DNA from: Cystobasidiopsis lactophilus
Lineage: Eukaryota > Basidiomycota > Agaricostilbomycetes > Agaricostilbales > Chionosphaeraceae
Length of the DNA: 64,000 nucleotides
Reading direction: 5' to 3'
Assembly (NCBI GenBank): GCA_001599975.1
Contig: BCIO01000003.1
Coordinates: 2,288,677-2,352,676 of the forward strand
Shown here one piece after another: positions 10,770-21,005 of the stretch. Made by a program: the position numbers and the translations under genes. Numbering within the stretch: the first letter of the stretch is position 1; every line of letters starts with the position of its first letter. The notes beneath the pieces are model-generated. The model saw only the letters and a program-made list of their open reading frames with translations. It made no database searches and had not been told where the DNA came from.

Positions 10770-13700
10770 ATGGCTTACCCATCGCTGGACCACAGCCAGC
10801 CCTGGATGCGGAGCGGGACAGGTAAAACGCTGGCCCTAAATTTCTGTTGAGCCAAGGAGCTCAACCCGCCGTCTTTGCAGGCTCCGGGCCCTTTACTTGC
10901 GACTCGGGTGGCACTCCAGCAGCGCCCATCACCTCTTATGCCTTTGCACCAGCCACGCTCGCGACCAGCTCGTCCCCGTACATGCTCAACGCGGAATCGT
11001 ACGGCTCGCCGAGCCAGTTCGACTACTCGCTGGCTGCAGCCGCTGCCGCTGCTCAGTCGCAGCAGCACCAGCACAACCTCGCCATCGCCCAGGCTTTGGC
11101 GACGGTCAGCCAGCAAGCCCGAATGCCAAACTTTGTTCTGCCGGCACCCAACGCCACCAGGCCAACAGTGGCTCCTCGATCGTCTGGCTACAGCGTCCCA
11201 CAGCTCACACCACCCCAGCTGCTCCCTCATCCTCATCCCAGCCACCACTTTGACCACACCCAAAACTTCCGAAAACGCAGCATCCAACCACCCGGCTCTC
11301 TCTCGTCCGCCTTCCAAGCTCTCCCGCCCTTCTCAGCGCACCCGCCCCACGTTTCCAGCATGGCCTCACCAGCGGCGATGTCAATGATGTCTGGCCAGGC
11401 TTACACACCCATCATTGACCCTTCCAGCCTGGCCTTACCTCTGCCCTCCCCGTCCTCCTCCTCCAAGTCGCCCCCGCGGGCTTTGGACCTCAACTTCAGC
11501 CAGATTGAAAGGGACATCGAAGCAGCCGCCTCTTTACGCAAGAACAGCACCCCCTTGCACACCATTTTGCAGCGCGAGCCACCCTTGCCCGTGCCGTCAA
11601 CCTCGCAGTTGCCGGTTCCCCGCCCGTCCGCTAGTGCCACGCCCCAGCCTGTCCAAAGTACCCCTGCTCCGCTGAAAGCCCAGCCTCTCCGGAACGGCGG
11701 CCGACACCTATCCGTCTCGCCCAACGATCCACTCTCCTTCCTAGCAGGCGGCGCCTCCAGCGACAACCCAGACGAGCTAGCGGCCAACGACCCGCTGGCC
11801 ACGCAGATGTGGAAGTTCTTCTCAAAGGCCAAGAGCAGCAACATGCCCCACGCCGCCCGGATGGAGAACATCAGCTGGCGAATGGGCGGGATGAAGTTGG
11901 GCCAGGCGGCGGTCAGCCGGGAGTCATCCATGGCCCCCTTTTCGCCTGCGCCTTCGCTCCCCACCCCATCCATCGAGCAAGCACAGGGATTTTCGGCCTT
12001 TGCGCCCGACGTGAAGCAGGAAGAAGAGCCTGCAGACGAAGGGGCTGCTGCGGAAAATTTGCCCACTTTGTCCGCCATCGCAGAGACGCCAGCCGAAGAG
12101 GAGCGTGAAGTTGACGCAATCCAAGAGGAGCTTGAATCAAGAGGTCGGAAGAAGGGCAAAGGCCCGAAAAGCGCAGGCACGACACCGGAGTACAGCGGTG
12201 GCTCGACGGGCGGTTCCTCAGTGTGCGTTTGCTTCCCTCTCCCATATTGCCTCACCGTCATCTGGGCTGATATGGCTTTCGCCAAACGACAGTGTCGACA
12301 TGGACTGGAAGTCTCAAAGTCGCTCTCGCTCGCGTCCGCCGCCACAAGGTGTCTCCGACATGGACTGGCGTGCTGCATCCCGCTCTCGCTCTCGTGTTCG
12401 GCCCCGCCTCTCTTTGCCTCTGCTCAACGACTTTTCGGAAGAGGCGCCGTCCAGCGCGGTTGGCCACATGCCTTCCCTCGAGCACGACCTGTACTCTTCG
12501 ATCTTTGGCGCCCATCCGCCCGGCGAGGACATCACTCCCGAGGAATTGCGTGCTTTAGCTTCATCTGTGACCAGCTCCAGCACGGCCAAGGCCAATGGTG
12601 TCCACTTTGACGACCTCGACTGGTACCATCAGCTTGAGCAAGAGCAAGGCGCAAACGAAATCGACTGGTCCAAGCTGACAAAGGAAGCGCCACCAGTCAA
12701 GACCTCCTTCAAGCTCGACCACTTGGCCAGCCCGAAGATCAATGCCAGCATCCCCGGCCTTATGTCCGAGCGTGACGTGCCGCAGAACAACACGCAGGAG
12801 TTTGGCTACCTGCCCAAGCTGGTGCGCAAGACCAGCGCTGATGCTATGCTCGGAGGTCGGCCGTCAGAGCCCAAGAAGGACGAAGACCGGATGTTGAACC
12901 CTGGCGACCTGAGTCTGCCCGTGCGTATTCCTCAAGAGTTTGCAAGCAATGAACCGGTGCTAAGGCTTGTTCTTCTGACGCACTACAGGCTGGTAGCATT
13001 TCTTCGCACCAGTCTCATTCGTCCATCGACTTGGCAGCGCTCAGCCGGCCTGCGCCCAGCAGCGTGTCGACCAACTCAATTCCTCAGCCACCTGTGGCTG
13101 GCAGCCGCGAGAATCCTTCGGCCTTTTCCCAAGTGTTCAAGACGCTGACGCCCGGTGAGACGCAAAGCATGCCGCCTCCGGCTGGCTCGCCGTACAGCTT
13201 CGCGTCCCTGCCCAACAGCCCAATGCTCTCCTCCAACAGCGGCTATTTCAACTTTGCCAGTCTCAACCACCAGAGCCCAGGCGCCATGTCGTCATCCTCA
13301 ACCTTTGTGGACCCGTCGCTGCTCTTGACCGGACCGTCGCCCAGTGTCCATGGGCTATCCATGTCGATGCCGCCCATTTCCTCCTTCCCGGGCGCCTTTT
13401 CGCCGCATGAAGAAGTCAACTGGTCAGCTTTAAGCCCAGACACCCTTTCCGAGCTGGCCAGCCGGCCGGCCACACCTTCGCTTAGCCTTTCCGCCACCAC
13501 CCCCAACTACCTCTCCTCCCTCGAGCTCTTGAGCCCCGTCGACACTTCCGAGCTCACCTCTGGCATGGCGTTTGCCGGCGGTCCCAAGAGAACGATGTCG
13601 GCAAAGCGACGATCGGACGGCCCCGGGCACGCGAGGTCGGCCTCGCTGAACACTGGCACCGCGCAGAGCCCGCTGTCAGGTGGTTCACCCCACGCCGAAT

Positions 13701-14009
13701 CGTCCCTCTCCTGCACCAACTGCAAAACTTCGGTTCGTTGTTCTCTTTTTAAGGTGTGCCAGCAGGAGCGCCAGCTGATCTCAGCGCTTTCAGAACACGC
13801 CCCTTTGGCGGCGCGACGATGCCGGCAAGCCGCTTTGCAATGGCTGCGGCCTCTTCAAGAAGCTGCATGGCGTCGACCGGCCGCTCTCGCTTGCTACCGG
13901 CGTTGTAAAACGACGCAACCGCTCCAGAATAAAGGACAAGGACAAGGACAAGAAGCCAGCCGGCACTTCCCGCACGGCTAGCCGCAAAAACTCTATCGCC
14001 AGTGTCTAG
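10770..14009 (+). CDS. AreA/Nit2-type GATA zinc-finger nitrogen regulator
   Basis: A large nuclear transcription factor, probably the activator of nitrogen catabolic genes. Domains in order: a Ser/Pro/Gln-rich activation region; a conserved block around 11800-11900 ([14 protein letters not shown] followed by [14 protein letters not shown]) that is the fungal GATA-factor N-terminal domain seen in AreA and Gln3; two copies of MDW-x-x-x-SRSRSR near 12300-12400; a long disordered region; and one C-terminal GATA finger. The finger is split by an intron (about 13732-13792). It reads CTNCKT, then [18 protein letters not shown], then [15 protein letters not shown] and a basic tail KRRNRSR. The usual CNAC is CNGC here. 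Introns also fall near 10818-10880, 12224-12280 and 12955-12987. The same frame stays open upstream to 10401 and looks coding (Ser/Thr-rich), so the true N-terminus probably lies upstream of the ATG at 10770. Confidence 0.9.
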
Positions 14010-14289
14010 TGGCTGTGCCCGTCCTTTCCCTACGTCTTGTTCCCTTAGAGTCTTTCGGTGTGTAGATGCGCCTCATCTTCGAGTTGTTTTAATTCTTTGG
14101 GCTTTGTTGGCTGTCTTGATGAGAACGTGTAGACCGCAATCTTGCTTTAGCATTGTCTAGCAAACCATCAAATTATGCCCGCCCTCATGTAATGCATCGC
14201 TTTCTCTAGATTTATCTATCTGTCCCGCACCTTGCCAGCGAGCTGGGTTGGAGTTCGAGACGATCTATCGGCGATCGGCAGCCGCTCTA

Positions 14290-16091
14290 TCAATCTAGGT
14301 CTCTATTCACAGAGGGCTTGTCCTTCCATTGCTCCGGCATGTAGAACGAGTCGTGCAAAGAGAGAACTGCGGCGGCGTTTTGACGGCACTCGACCTGCAT
14401 TGGTGCAAAGGGCACGGCTTCGCCATCAACGGCCATCCAATGAGGCGTTCCGTTCTTGGACTTGGGAATTAGGCGATAAGCTTCGCATTTGTAATCTGCG
14501 AAGATCTGGATGAACACCGGACACCGGGCGGACAATCCACGAGATTTGACCCACAGTGCATAGCTGGGTGGTGGAAATGCTGGCCGTTTTCCGCGCCGTC
14601 CATCGCAGTGAGGAGGTTCTTGCGGCTGCCAGACTCGACAATTGCTACGTCGATCAAGCCGTCGTTCGCCACACACGGAAAGGCTAAGACCCCGGCGTCC
14701 ACCCTGCACAGCACTCAGTTGCTGCGACAATCGCAAGACAAGAAGCGCAGACCCACCACGGCACCAGACCCGCGTAAAAAATGCCAACGGAAGTGAAGTC
14801 GAGCTTGGTCCAGCCTTCTTTGCCCGTCAGGTCTTCGTTTAAATCTCCGGTCGTCATTGTCGTAAAGTCGTTCAGCGGCAGTCCAGAGTTTCGCTCTGGG
14901 TGGCTGCCTTGTTGCTTGATGCGGTTGGAAAGCGTTTCCTTGTCAGCGTGCGGCGTGGCCGATTTGAGCCAGATGTCGCACAGGTAGCTCGAATTTTTGA
15001 CAACGCCCGCCGCGTACGCCACGTACACTCGGCTGTTGCCCATCCAGCGGTACTTGTCCGACCCCACGTCGCAATCGGCCATCAAACCGTACGCTTGAGT
15101 CAAGAACGAGTAGAGGATAGGCCGCTCTGGCTGGGCAACCAGGCAAAGGTCGAGTGCGAGCGGCTTGCCTACAAAATTCTATAGCAGTCAGAAGGATACA
15201 AACTTGATGAAGGAAGGGTGTGCGCACCCTTGATGACAGAAAGACAAGCTTCTGCCAAACTTTTGGCCTTTTCTGGTCCAACCAAGCAAACCCAGAGCCC
15301 GTTTGAGGTGCCCGCCGGGATGACACCTATCGGCATTTTCAAGGCCTCTTTGGCGTCCGGCCGACTGGCAAAGCCGTTGAGCAGCTCGTGGACGAGGCCG
15401 TCTCCGGACACCACCACGACCGCGTCGTACTCGTCCAACTTCAAGCTGGCCGCTATTCTCTTCGCGTGTCCTTCGCCATCTGTCTCTTGCAGGTCTATTG
15501 TGCAGCCAGCTGCTGCGAAAATGGGCAAAACTTTGCTCTTCTGTAGACTTGCCAATGAGCAGAATTTTGGGCATCTCGCCGAGCACCCACCCATAGGCTG
15601 CGACCTTTGCCCCTTCCGCTCTTTCTGTACTCGTCCGTGAGCATTCGCGTCTGGACAGGTGATGAGACAAACGGACGGATTCAAGAACACCTTGAGCTTT
15701 CTGTACGGCTTCGAGCCTGTTTCGCACGCAGGCAATGAGTTGCAAGATTTCTGCGGATCCTGTGAAACGAACTGGAATAGGCTTTTGCTAGTAGCTCTTG
15801 CGTCCAGGCCTCTGCCAAGGCTGGCGTTGCGTCCGCGGAAGCACTCTTGCCGGTCACTTTGGGAAGACGTGTAGGGTCGCTTTCCAGCAGCGCAATCTCC
15901 ACGGTGCCAGAGGCAGCATCGAACCGCGCGTTGAGCACATGCGAGTAAGCAAATCGTCGAGAAGAGCCTCCAGCGTGCGCGAGGGCTTTGAGCGATTTGG
16001 AGGCGCCCGTCAAGAACAAGCCCGAATCCGTCAAGCACAGGTTACAAGTCTCAGCTGACCCGCCTGCTAAGGTCAGAAGCAGCTCAGACAT
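14290..16091 (-). CDS. Sphingoid long-chain base kinase (LCB4/5-like, DAGK catalytic fold)
   Basis: Phosphorylates sphingoid bases with ATP, at endomembranes. The start is the ATG at 16091 (MSELLLTLAGG). An N-terminal PH-like region is followed by the catalytic core: KPYRKLKVFLNP, then after an intron a Gly motif, AAAGCTIDLQETDGEGHAKRI, the nucleotide motif VVVVSGDGLVHELLNGF and PIGVIPAGTSNGL. Later exons carry LTQAYGLMADCDVGSDKYRWMG and the C-terminal beta domain ending VNRDLD. The second Gly motif is GTSNG where relatives usually have GTGN or GSGN. The first Gly loop reads PMGGCSAR if the intron runs from about GTTTGTCTC to GGTCGCAG; that join is my weakest. The gene is head-to-head with the C2H2 gene at 16506. 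Confidence 0.85.
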
Positions 16092-16505
16092 GGTTTTGAG
16101 AAGTCGTCGACTCGTCGTCTGCTGCCACAAGTGCGAATTTCTTAAACCCCCCTCCAAGATCAACCCCGATGATCTGCATCTAGACCCCCTCCCAGCTTGG
16201 CCCAACTCCGAAAGCCTCTGCTGGCAAGCACCAAGAGACTGGCTAGAAGAGCTCTATTGGGCGCTCGAAAACCTTTCGTGCGGGCAACCGAACGGCTTTG
16301 CCATCAAAAGAAGGCGGAAAATAAACAGGAGAGGGCTTCTTTGCTCGCCCTTTGTCACCCTCTTTCGGCTCCTGGAAGGGCAAGCGATGGTTCTTGGGCA
16401 GCGCTCTAGATTTCAGCTCTAGCGTGCTCCTCAGCTTGCTCGATTGGCCTTGAGCCAAACAAGGTTATCAATGACGGGTCAGTTCATCTGGTGAACTCTT
16501 GCATC
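16092..16505. promoter_or_regulatory. Shared divergent promoter region, LCB kinase and C2H2 factor
   Basis: 413 bp between two divergent start codons. It has two ATTGG (reverse CCAAT) pentamers at 16256-16260 and 16443-16447, which could bind the HAP/NF-Y complex; two pentamers by themselves are weak evidence. No coding exon is supported. Confidence 0.45.
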
Positions 16506-18155
16506 ATGCTTAGCTCAAAACATGTGCTCTGCTCCACCTCCACCTTCGCAGATCGCTACTCTCATCCTGCCGGCAATCGATACAGCTGGCACGCAGGCAA
16601 AACCGGCGCCTTGGTGCCCTTGGCAGAGCCGGTCGACGCCCCGGAACTCAACCAACGGGATTCGCAGCACCCCTTCAATGCTTCCGGGGCAAGCCAGTAC
16701 GTCGCTCACGAATGGCCGCCCATGCCCGATGGCCGCCCGCCCCTACAGCTCGTCGACGCCTATACCGCCTACCTGCAGACCTCCAGCGCGCCCGTAGTGC
16801 CTCCTCATCCTGTCGCGAGCTGGCCAGCGGCCATTCCCGTCCCCGTGCACCACCGCAGCCTGCCGCCCCTCGAGTTGGGGTCCTTCGACAGCCTCTCCCC
16901 CAGTGATGCCACGCCCACAACGTCGTCGCCTTGGTCGGGCCTGACACCAGCGGCTGACTCCTCCTCGGTCGAACTGCCGGATCGCTCTCTAACCACTTCC
17001 CCGGGCGCCCTCAGCCTTGTCCTCCCGCCCGAGACGCAGCTTCCTGCCACGCACTTTGACTACTCGAGGCCGGCAAGCATGGACGTCTTGAAACATCAGC
17101 CCGCCCCGGTGGCAGCAGCGGCGCGAGGGCGAAGTTTACCCCCCGCTGCCTCCACCTCCGCGTCCGGCCTTAATGCCAGTCCCAAGGGTGGCGAAAAGAT
17201 GTTTCGCTGTAACGAGTGCCCAATGGCCTTCAGTCGCAACCACGATTTGAAACGGCACAAGGTGCGTCTGCCGTCTCGCTTTCGTTATAATTCCGGCCCC
17301 GGCTAATTCTCCTACGCACTACAGGTCCTCCACTTGGACCAAAAGCCCTTTTCGTGTCCAGTATGTGGCAAGGAGTTCGCGCGAAAAGACGCCATCAAAA
17401 AGCACTTCATCGTCAAGGCTTGCCGGGCCCAGCTCATGGAGGAGGAGGTGCAGCTGTCTTTGCAAGGCAGGCATTGGCGGTTACCTCAAGTGAGTGGTGG
17501 GCCCAAGATCGTACCAGCGGATCAAAGATCGCCCTCGCTGTCGCCTGCACCAGCGCCGTCTGCCATCACTACTTCGCAGCCGCCGGCTCCCGGCCTCTTG
17601 GCCGTTCAAGATCGGGTGATGGCGCAGCATGCGCATTCTCAGACCCCGCCATCCGACATCGAAACCCCTCCTTTAATATCGCCGGTCGAAACCGACTCGT
17701 CGGACAGTTCCGCTTCCAACTCCTTCTTCACGCCACCGATGGGCCCTCCTCCGGCCGTCTTGTCATATGGATCACCGGATGCGGATATGTGGCGACTGCA
17801 AATGGGCGGACAAGCCGCTTGCGGCGTGCCGTCGCCTCCCCAACACCCGAGCTTGGGCCGCCCAATGCAGTCACCAGGCGTCTACCTCCCCATCCCGACG
17901 CCGGAAGACTACATCGAGCCGTCCTTTCACCCGTCTTCCGACTACTTTGGGTCCAGCAACTTCAACGCAGGCCGTGCGCAGCCGCCGCGGACCCACCCGA
18001 GCTTTTTCATCCAGCCTCCTCAGCAGTACGACCACAGATTTTCCCAGCAGCAGCAGCAGTATTACCAGCACAGTATTCCCTCCGTCCAACCTTTCCCATC
18101 GCACTTGACAGCACAACCACCCCTGCATTTTCATCCCAATCCACCCACGCAGTAA
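16506..18155 (+). CDS. C2H2 zinc-finger transcription factor with two adjacent fingers
   Basis: A predicted nuclear DNA-binding protein. The first exon (ATG 16506) encodes about 250 residues of Ser/Pro/Ala-rich disorder and then finger 1: FRCNECPMAFSRNHDLKRH with a lysine at the intron junction. A GT-AG intron (about 17262-17324) separates it from finger 2, FSCPVCGKEFARKDAIKKH, ending KACR. The remainder is Pro/Gln/Ser-rich with a short poly-Gln near 18045-18060 and stops at 18155. An in-frame pyrimidine-rich stretch at about 16525-16550 ending in CAG could be an intron, so the first residues are uncertain. Fingers of this kind occur in many fungal stress and development regulators; I do not assign an orthologue. 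Confidence 0.85.
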
Positions 18156-18685
18156 TCCACTTTCTCCTCTGTACCACCCGCAACCGCCTCTTTTACTTTA
18201 CCCTCATCTTCTCACCACACGCTCCTTCGCCTTAATCCTTGCTGTCAACTTTCGCGGCTCGCAAGTGTGCATTCATCAGGTTTTCCTATGCTTCTCGCTG
18301 TACTTCGCCACCTTCACTTTCCACCTCCTTCTTTCGGACCTTCGGCTGGAGGGCACTCTCTTCTTTGGGGACCCATGTTTTGGGCATTTCTTTTGGACAT
18401 TCACACGGGTTTTGGAGTGAGGGTTTAGAGTAGGGTAATTCCGCACACAAGATTTTGAAAGACTATGAGCACAGTTGTGGCCAGCTGACCGCCACAAGCG
18501 AAACACCATCCTCGAACCTTGCTCTTGCAAAGACTGAACCCTTTAACGCCCAACTTCATGAGGATCGGGAAAGCGTTCCCGAGGAAGGTTTGTCGAGAAT
18601 GCAGCAGCGCGCGCGATCAGTGAAACAACGGTTCTATTCATCCAGGCAGCAAGTCTGTTGGGCTCTAAAGTTACGCACGAGGTCG
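18156..18685. other. Convergent intergenic region
   Basis: Lies between the 3' ends of the two-finger C2H2 gene and the MYND gene. It is T-rich on the plus strand just after 18155, as expected for 3' UTR and poly(A) signals. No coding exon is supported, though an alternative last exon of the MYND gene could end near 18630. Confidence 0.4.
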
Positions 18686-19823
18686 TCATCTGAACCTTAA
18701 TGAGCAACTCACGCTCGCCTGGGCAATGCGGATGGGGCTCTGGCGAACCTCGAGCTGGATGGCCTTACAGGTCTTTTTGTGGCCACCTGTCTTGAAGGAT
18801 CAACTGGCGCAAAGGACTTCTCAGAGACAGCTAACGAACGCTTCCAGGCGCCAGCTGCGTGTTGAAGCCCAATGTCAGCTTGACGCCCGCCACCAATGAG
18901 GGAAAGTTGACACCTTGGCAAGCTTCCGAGCAGTAAAAAGTGATCTTGCAGCCAGAGCAGGCTTGCATGGAGCCCAGCTTCCAGCAGCCCCAGAAGGCGC
19001 ACTTCCTCACCCACTCGACCTTGGGAGCGGCGCCGAGTTCGGGGCGGTGCTTGGCCACAATGGCCTGGGCTTGTTTCGTGATATGCGGAGGGTACTGCTC
19101 CTGAGCACCGAGCTTCAGCATCTCGATGTACTGAGGGGCGCTCTTGCCGAGAGTCAAGGGCAGGCCTTCCAAGAAGGACGAAAGGATGCGGGCGTCGCGG
19201 AAGATGAGGATTTGAGGTCGAAAAGGTGCCTGCTGAGCAACGATGCTGTCGTGGATGCCATCGAAGATGGCGGAAGCGACGTGGCGGGCCCAGAGCCAGC
19301 GCATGACCCTGACCTGCGAATTATCGGGCGCGCTGACGATCTCGCTGATGCCGGGAAACTCGGGCGCCCTGTCCACCTTGCGAGGGTTCTTGAAGCCTTG
19401 TTCGAAAGGGGGCAGGATGGGGCCATAGCCGCCTTTTTGGAACGGAGGGATGATGGTGCCAGCGTGGTCGCGCCAGTGGAAAGCGGCAGCAAAGATCTCC
19501 TCGGAGCCAGCGACGCGGAAGAAGTCCACTATCCATACGTTGGGGGCTTCTTCCTGCAGCTGAATGGGGCTGGGGAGGCGGGTGAGCGTGTTGACCATGC
19601 GCTCGACCCGGGCATCGCGCTCCTTGTTCGTCTCGGCGGTGGCATTGGCTTCCTTGTACGAGCTGATATAGCTGCGGTAGATCTCGTTTGCCTCATCGAG
19701 ATTGGCACGCTCGCACTCCTCCTCGGTCTTCGTCTCGGTTGCTGGGGCTTTCCTGGACAGCTCAGGTTTTTGCACAGTGCAGCGTGTTCACGATCACTCA
19801 CGTATATCAGGAGTCTGCTGCAT
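18686..19823 (-). CDS. MYND zinc-finger protein
   Basis: The C-terminal MYND finger is probably a protein-interaction module; the N-terminal body is of unknown function. The first exon encodes MQQTPDI and splices (GTGAGT to CCCCAG) into PTETKTEEECERANL, then about 250 residues of mixed helical sequence (NVWIVDFFRVAGSEEIFAAA, ARHVASAIFDGIHDSIVA). The MYND finger starts CAFWGCWKLGSMQACSGCK and YCSEACQ. It can only be completed by a 15-nt exon (18840-18854) giving AGAWKR, followed by an exon from 18786 giving GHKKTCK. The result fits Q-x3-W-x3-H-x3-C. The C-terminal tail ends at 18686, unless a further GTGAGT donor near 18716 is used. The finger sits at the C-terminus, unlike yeast Mss51. Confidence 0.8.
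18840..18854 (-). other. 15-nt micro-exon completing the MYND finger
   Basis: Minus-strand exon CTGGCGCCTGGAAGC, flanked by AG before and GT after. It links CQ to GHKKTC as CQ-AGAWKR-GHKKTC and supplies the conserved Trp of the MYND consensus. Its length is a multiple of three, so skipping would keep the frame and remove that Trp. Confidence 0.7.
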
Positions 19824-20251
19824 CTTGAGAGAGGGACAGTGAGGGTCTTTTGTGAGTTCTACAGTCACTTGGGCCTTGGAGGGTGGTCGAACGGGACCAA
19901 AAACCGACGCTCGGTCGTCAAGGTCTGGTGTGACCACCGCACCACTCGTGGGGACTGCTGCTCAAAGCTCACGACATGCTTTCGTTCTACTCATCTTAGT
20001 ATTCAGGTAGAAACGCTTCCCAACAGCTCTCAGGAGCTCAGTGTCCATGGGCAAACTTCAAGTGGAAAAAGTCTTGGGGAGACGGGCCAGTCTCTCGATG
20101 CAGGGGGGAGAAAACACATGATGCTTGGGGCCTGGAGGGCGTTCAAATCTGGTCTCTCGACAATCAGTAAAGCTGATACGGTTCGAGAGTGGAAGGCCTG
20201 CACCTAGAGCCCGGGGATGAAATGATACAAAGTACACTTGTAGGCCACACG
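19824..20251. promoter_or_regulatory. Promoter region of the MYND gene and 3' flank of TAF13
   Basis: 428 bp between the MYND start and the TAF13 stop, which lies upstream on the same strand. A plus-strand open frame crosses it but continues antisense through the MYND gene and has no family features. Nothing else is supported. Confidence 0.4.
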
Positions 20252-20910
20252 CTACCGCTTACCCACTTTGGCCTTCTTCTGCGGTCCACCTCCGGCATCG
20301 CCTTTGGGGCCTCGCTTGCCCGTCGACGGCCCGGCCTCTGCGCCTCCTCCGCCGGTGCCTCCGTCCTTGTCATTGGCGTACTCCTTGAGCTCGTTGCCGA
20401 GCGACTTGGCCTTCTTGATCTCCACGTCGATCAGCAGCAGCTCCTCCACACGGGCGGCCTGCTTCCGGAAGTGCGGCTTGCGGAGGGCGTAGCGGACGTC
20501 GTCCATTTTGAGCTTGCCCCGGCTCGAGCTGACTTTGTTCGCTGAGGTGCACTGCGCGTCCGAGGCCTACTGAGCCACCTTTGTATATTGTAGCTAAGGG
20601 GAAGAGAGAGACGCACGAGGTCGGAGAGGTAGTCAATCACGATATCCTCGAGCACCGTTACGCTCTCTGGTAAAGGGTCGGCCACATCCCCGTAGGCGTA
20701 CATCATATCCTTGACTGCAATACCACCCGTGCCCATTAGCATGATGCCCTGCTAGACTAGAGGACGGCCAGACTTGCGCTCTTTGGACATGGCGAGCGCC
20801 TTCTTGTTCATGGTCGGCCCTCGGGTGGCCTTGCGCTCCTTCTTGCCCGGCTCGCCCGCTGCTGGCTGCTTGCCATCTGGCCTGTACTCTCGGTCGTCGT
20901 CCCCTGCCAT
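20252..20910 (-). CDS. TAF13: TFIID subunit TAF13 (histone-fold)
   Basis: A general transcription factor subunit that pairs with TAF11 through a histone fold. Exon 1 (ATG 20910) encodes a charged tail ending MNKKALAMSKERKSG. An intron (GTCCTC to TATTGCAG, about 20701-20753) restores the fold start LKDMMYAYGDVADPLPESV, then VLEDIVIDYLSDL. A second intron (GTGCGT to TCAGTAG) leads to ASDAQCTSANKVSSSRGKLK, MDDVRYALRKPHFRKQ and VEELLLIDVEIKKAK, which match the TAF13 C-terminal helices. The extreme C-terminus is Gly-rich and basic. Without splicing, the first exon runs into a stop, so the intron is needed. Head-to-head with RPT3, only 95 bp apart. Confidence 0.9.
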
Positions 20911-21005
20911 CTTGGACCGGGGGTCACGCGGGTTCTGGCGAGGGACAAGGTGGAGGTCGAAGTGTGAGAGCTGACGACGAACTCCCTCGCGCTCATTTCT
21001 CAGCA
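20911..21005. promoter_or_regulatory. 95-bp bidirectional promoter, TAF13 and RPT3
   Basis: Only 95 bp separate the two divergent start codons. The segment is GC-rich. It has no TATA box and no GGTGGCAAA proteasome control element, so RPT3 is not driven by a yeast Rpn4-type site here. Both 5' UTRs must be very short or overlap. Confidence 0.6.

Noticed and set aside
18045-18060. CAG run in the two-finger C2H2 gene
   Set aside because: It encodes a short Gln tract inside a disordered region; ordinary for such factors.
18915-20207. 430-codon open frame on the plus strand
   Set aside because: It is antisense to the whole MYND gene, whose exons restore a known finger. The plus-strand translation has no family features, and it arises from codon bias of the opposite strand.
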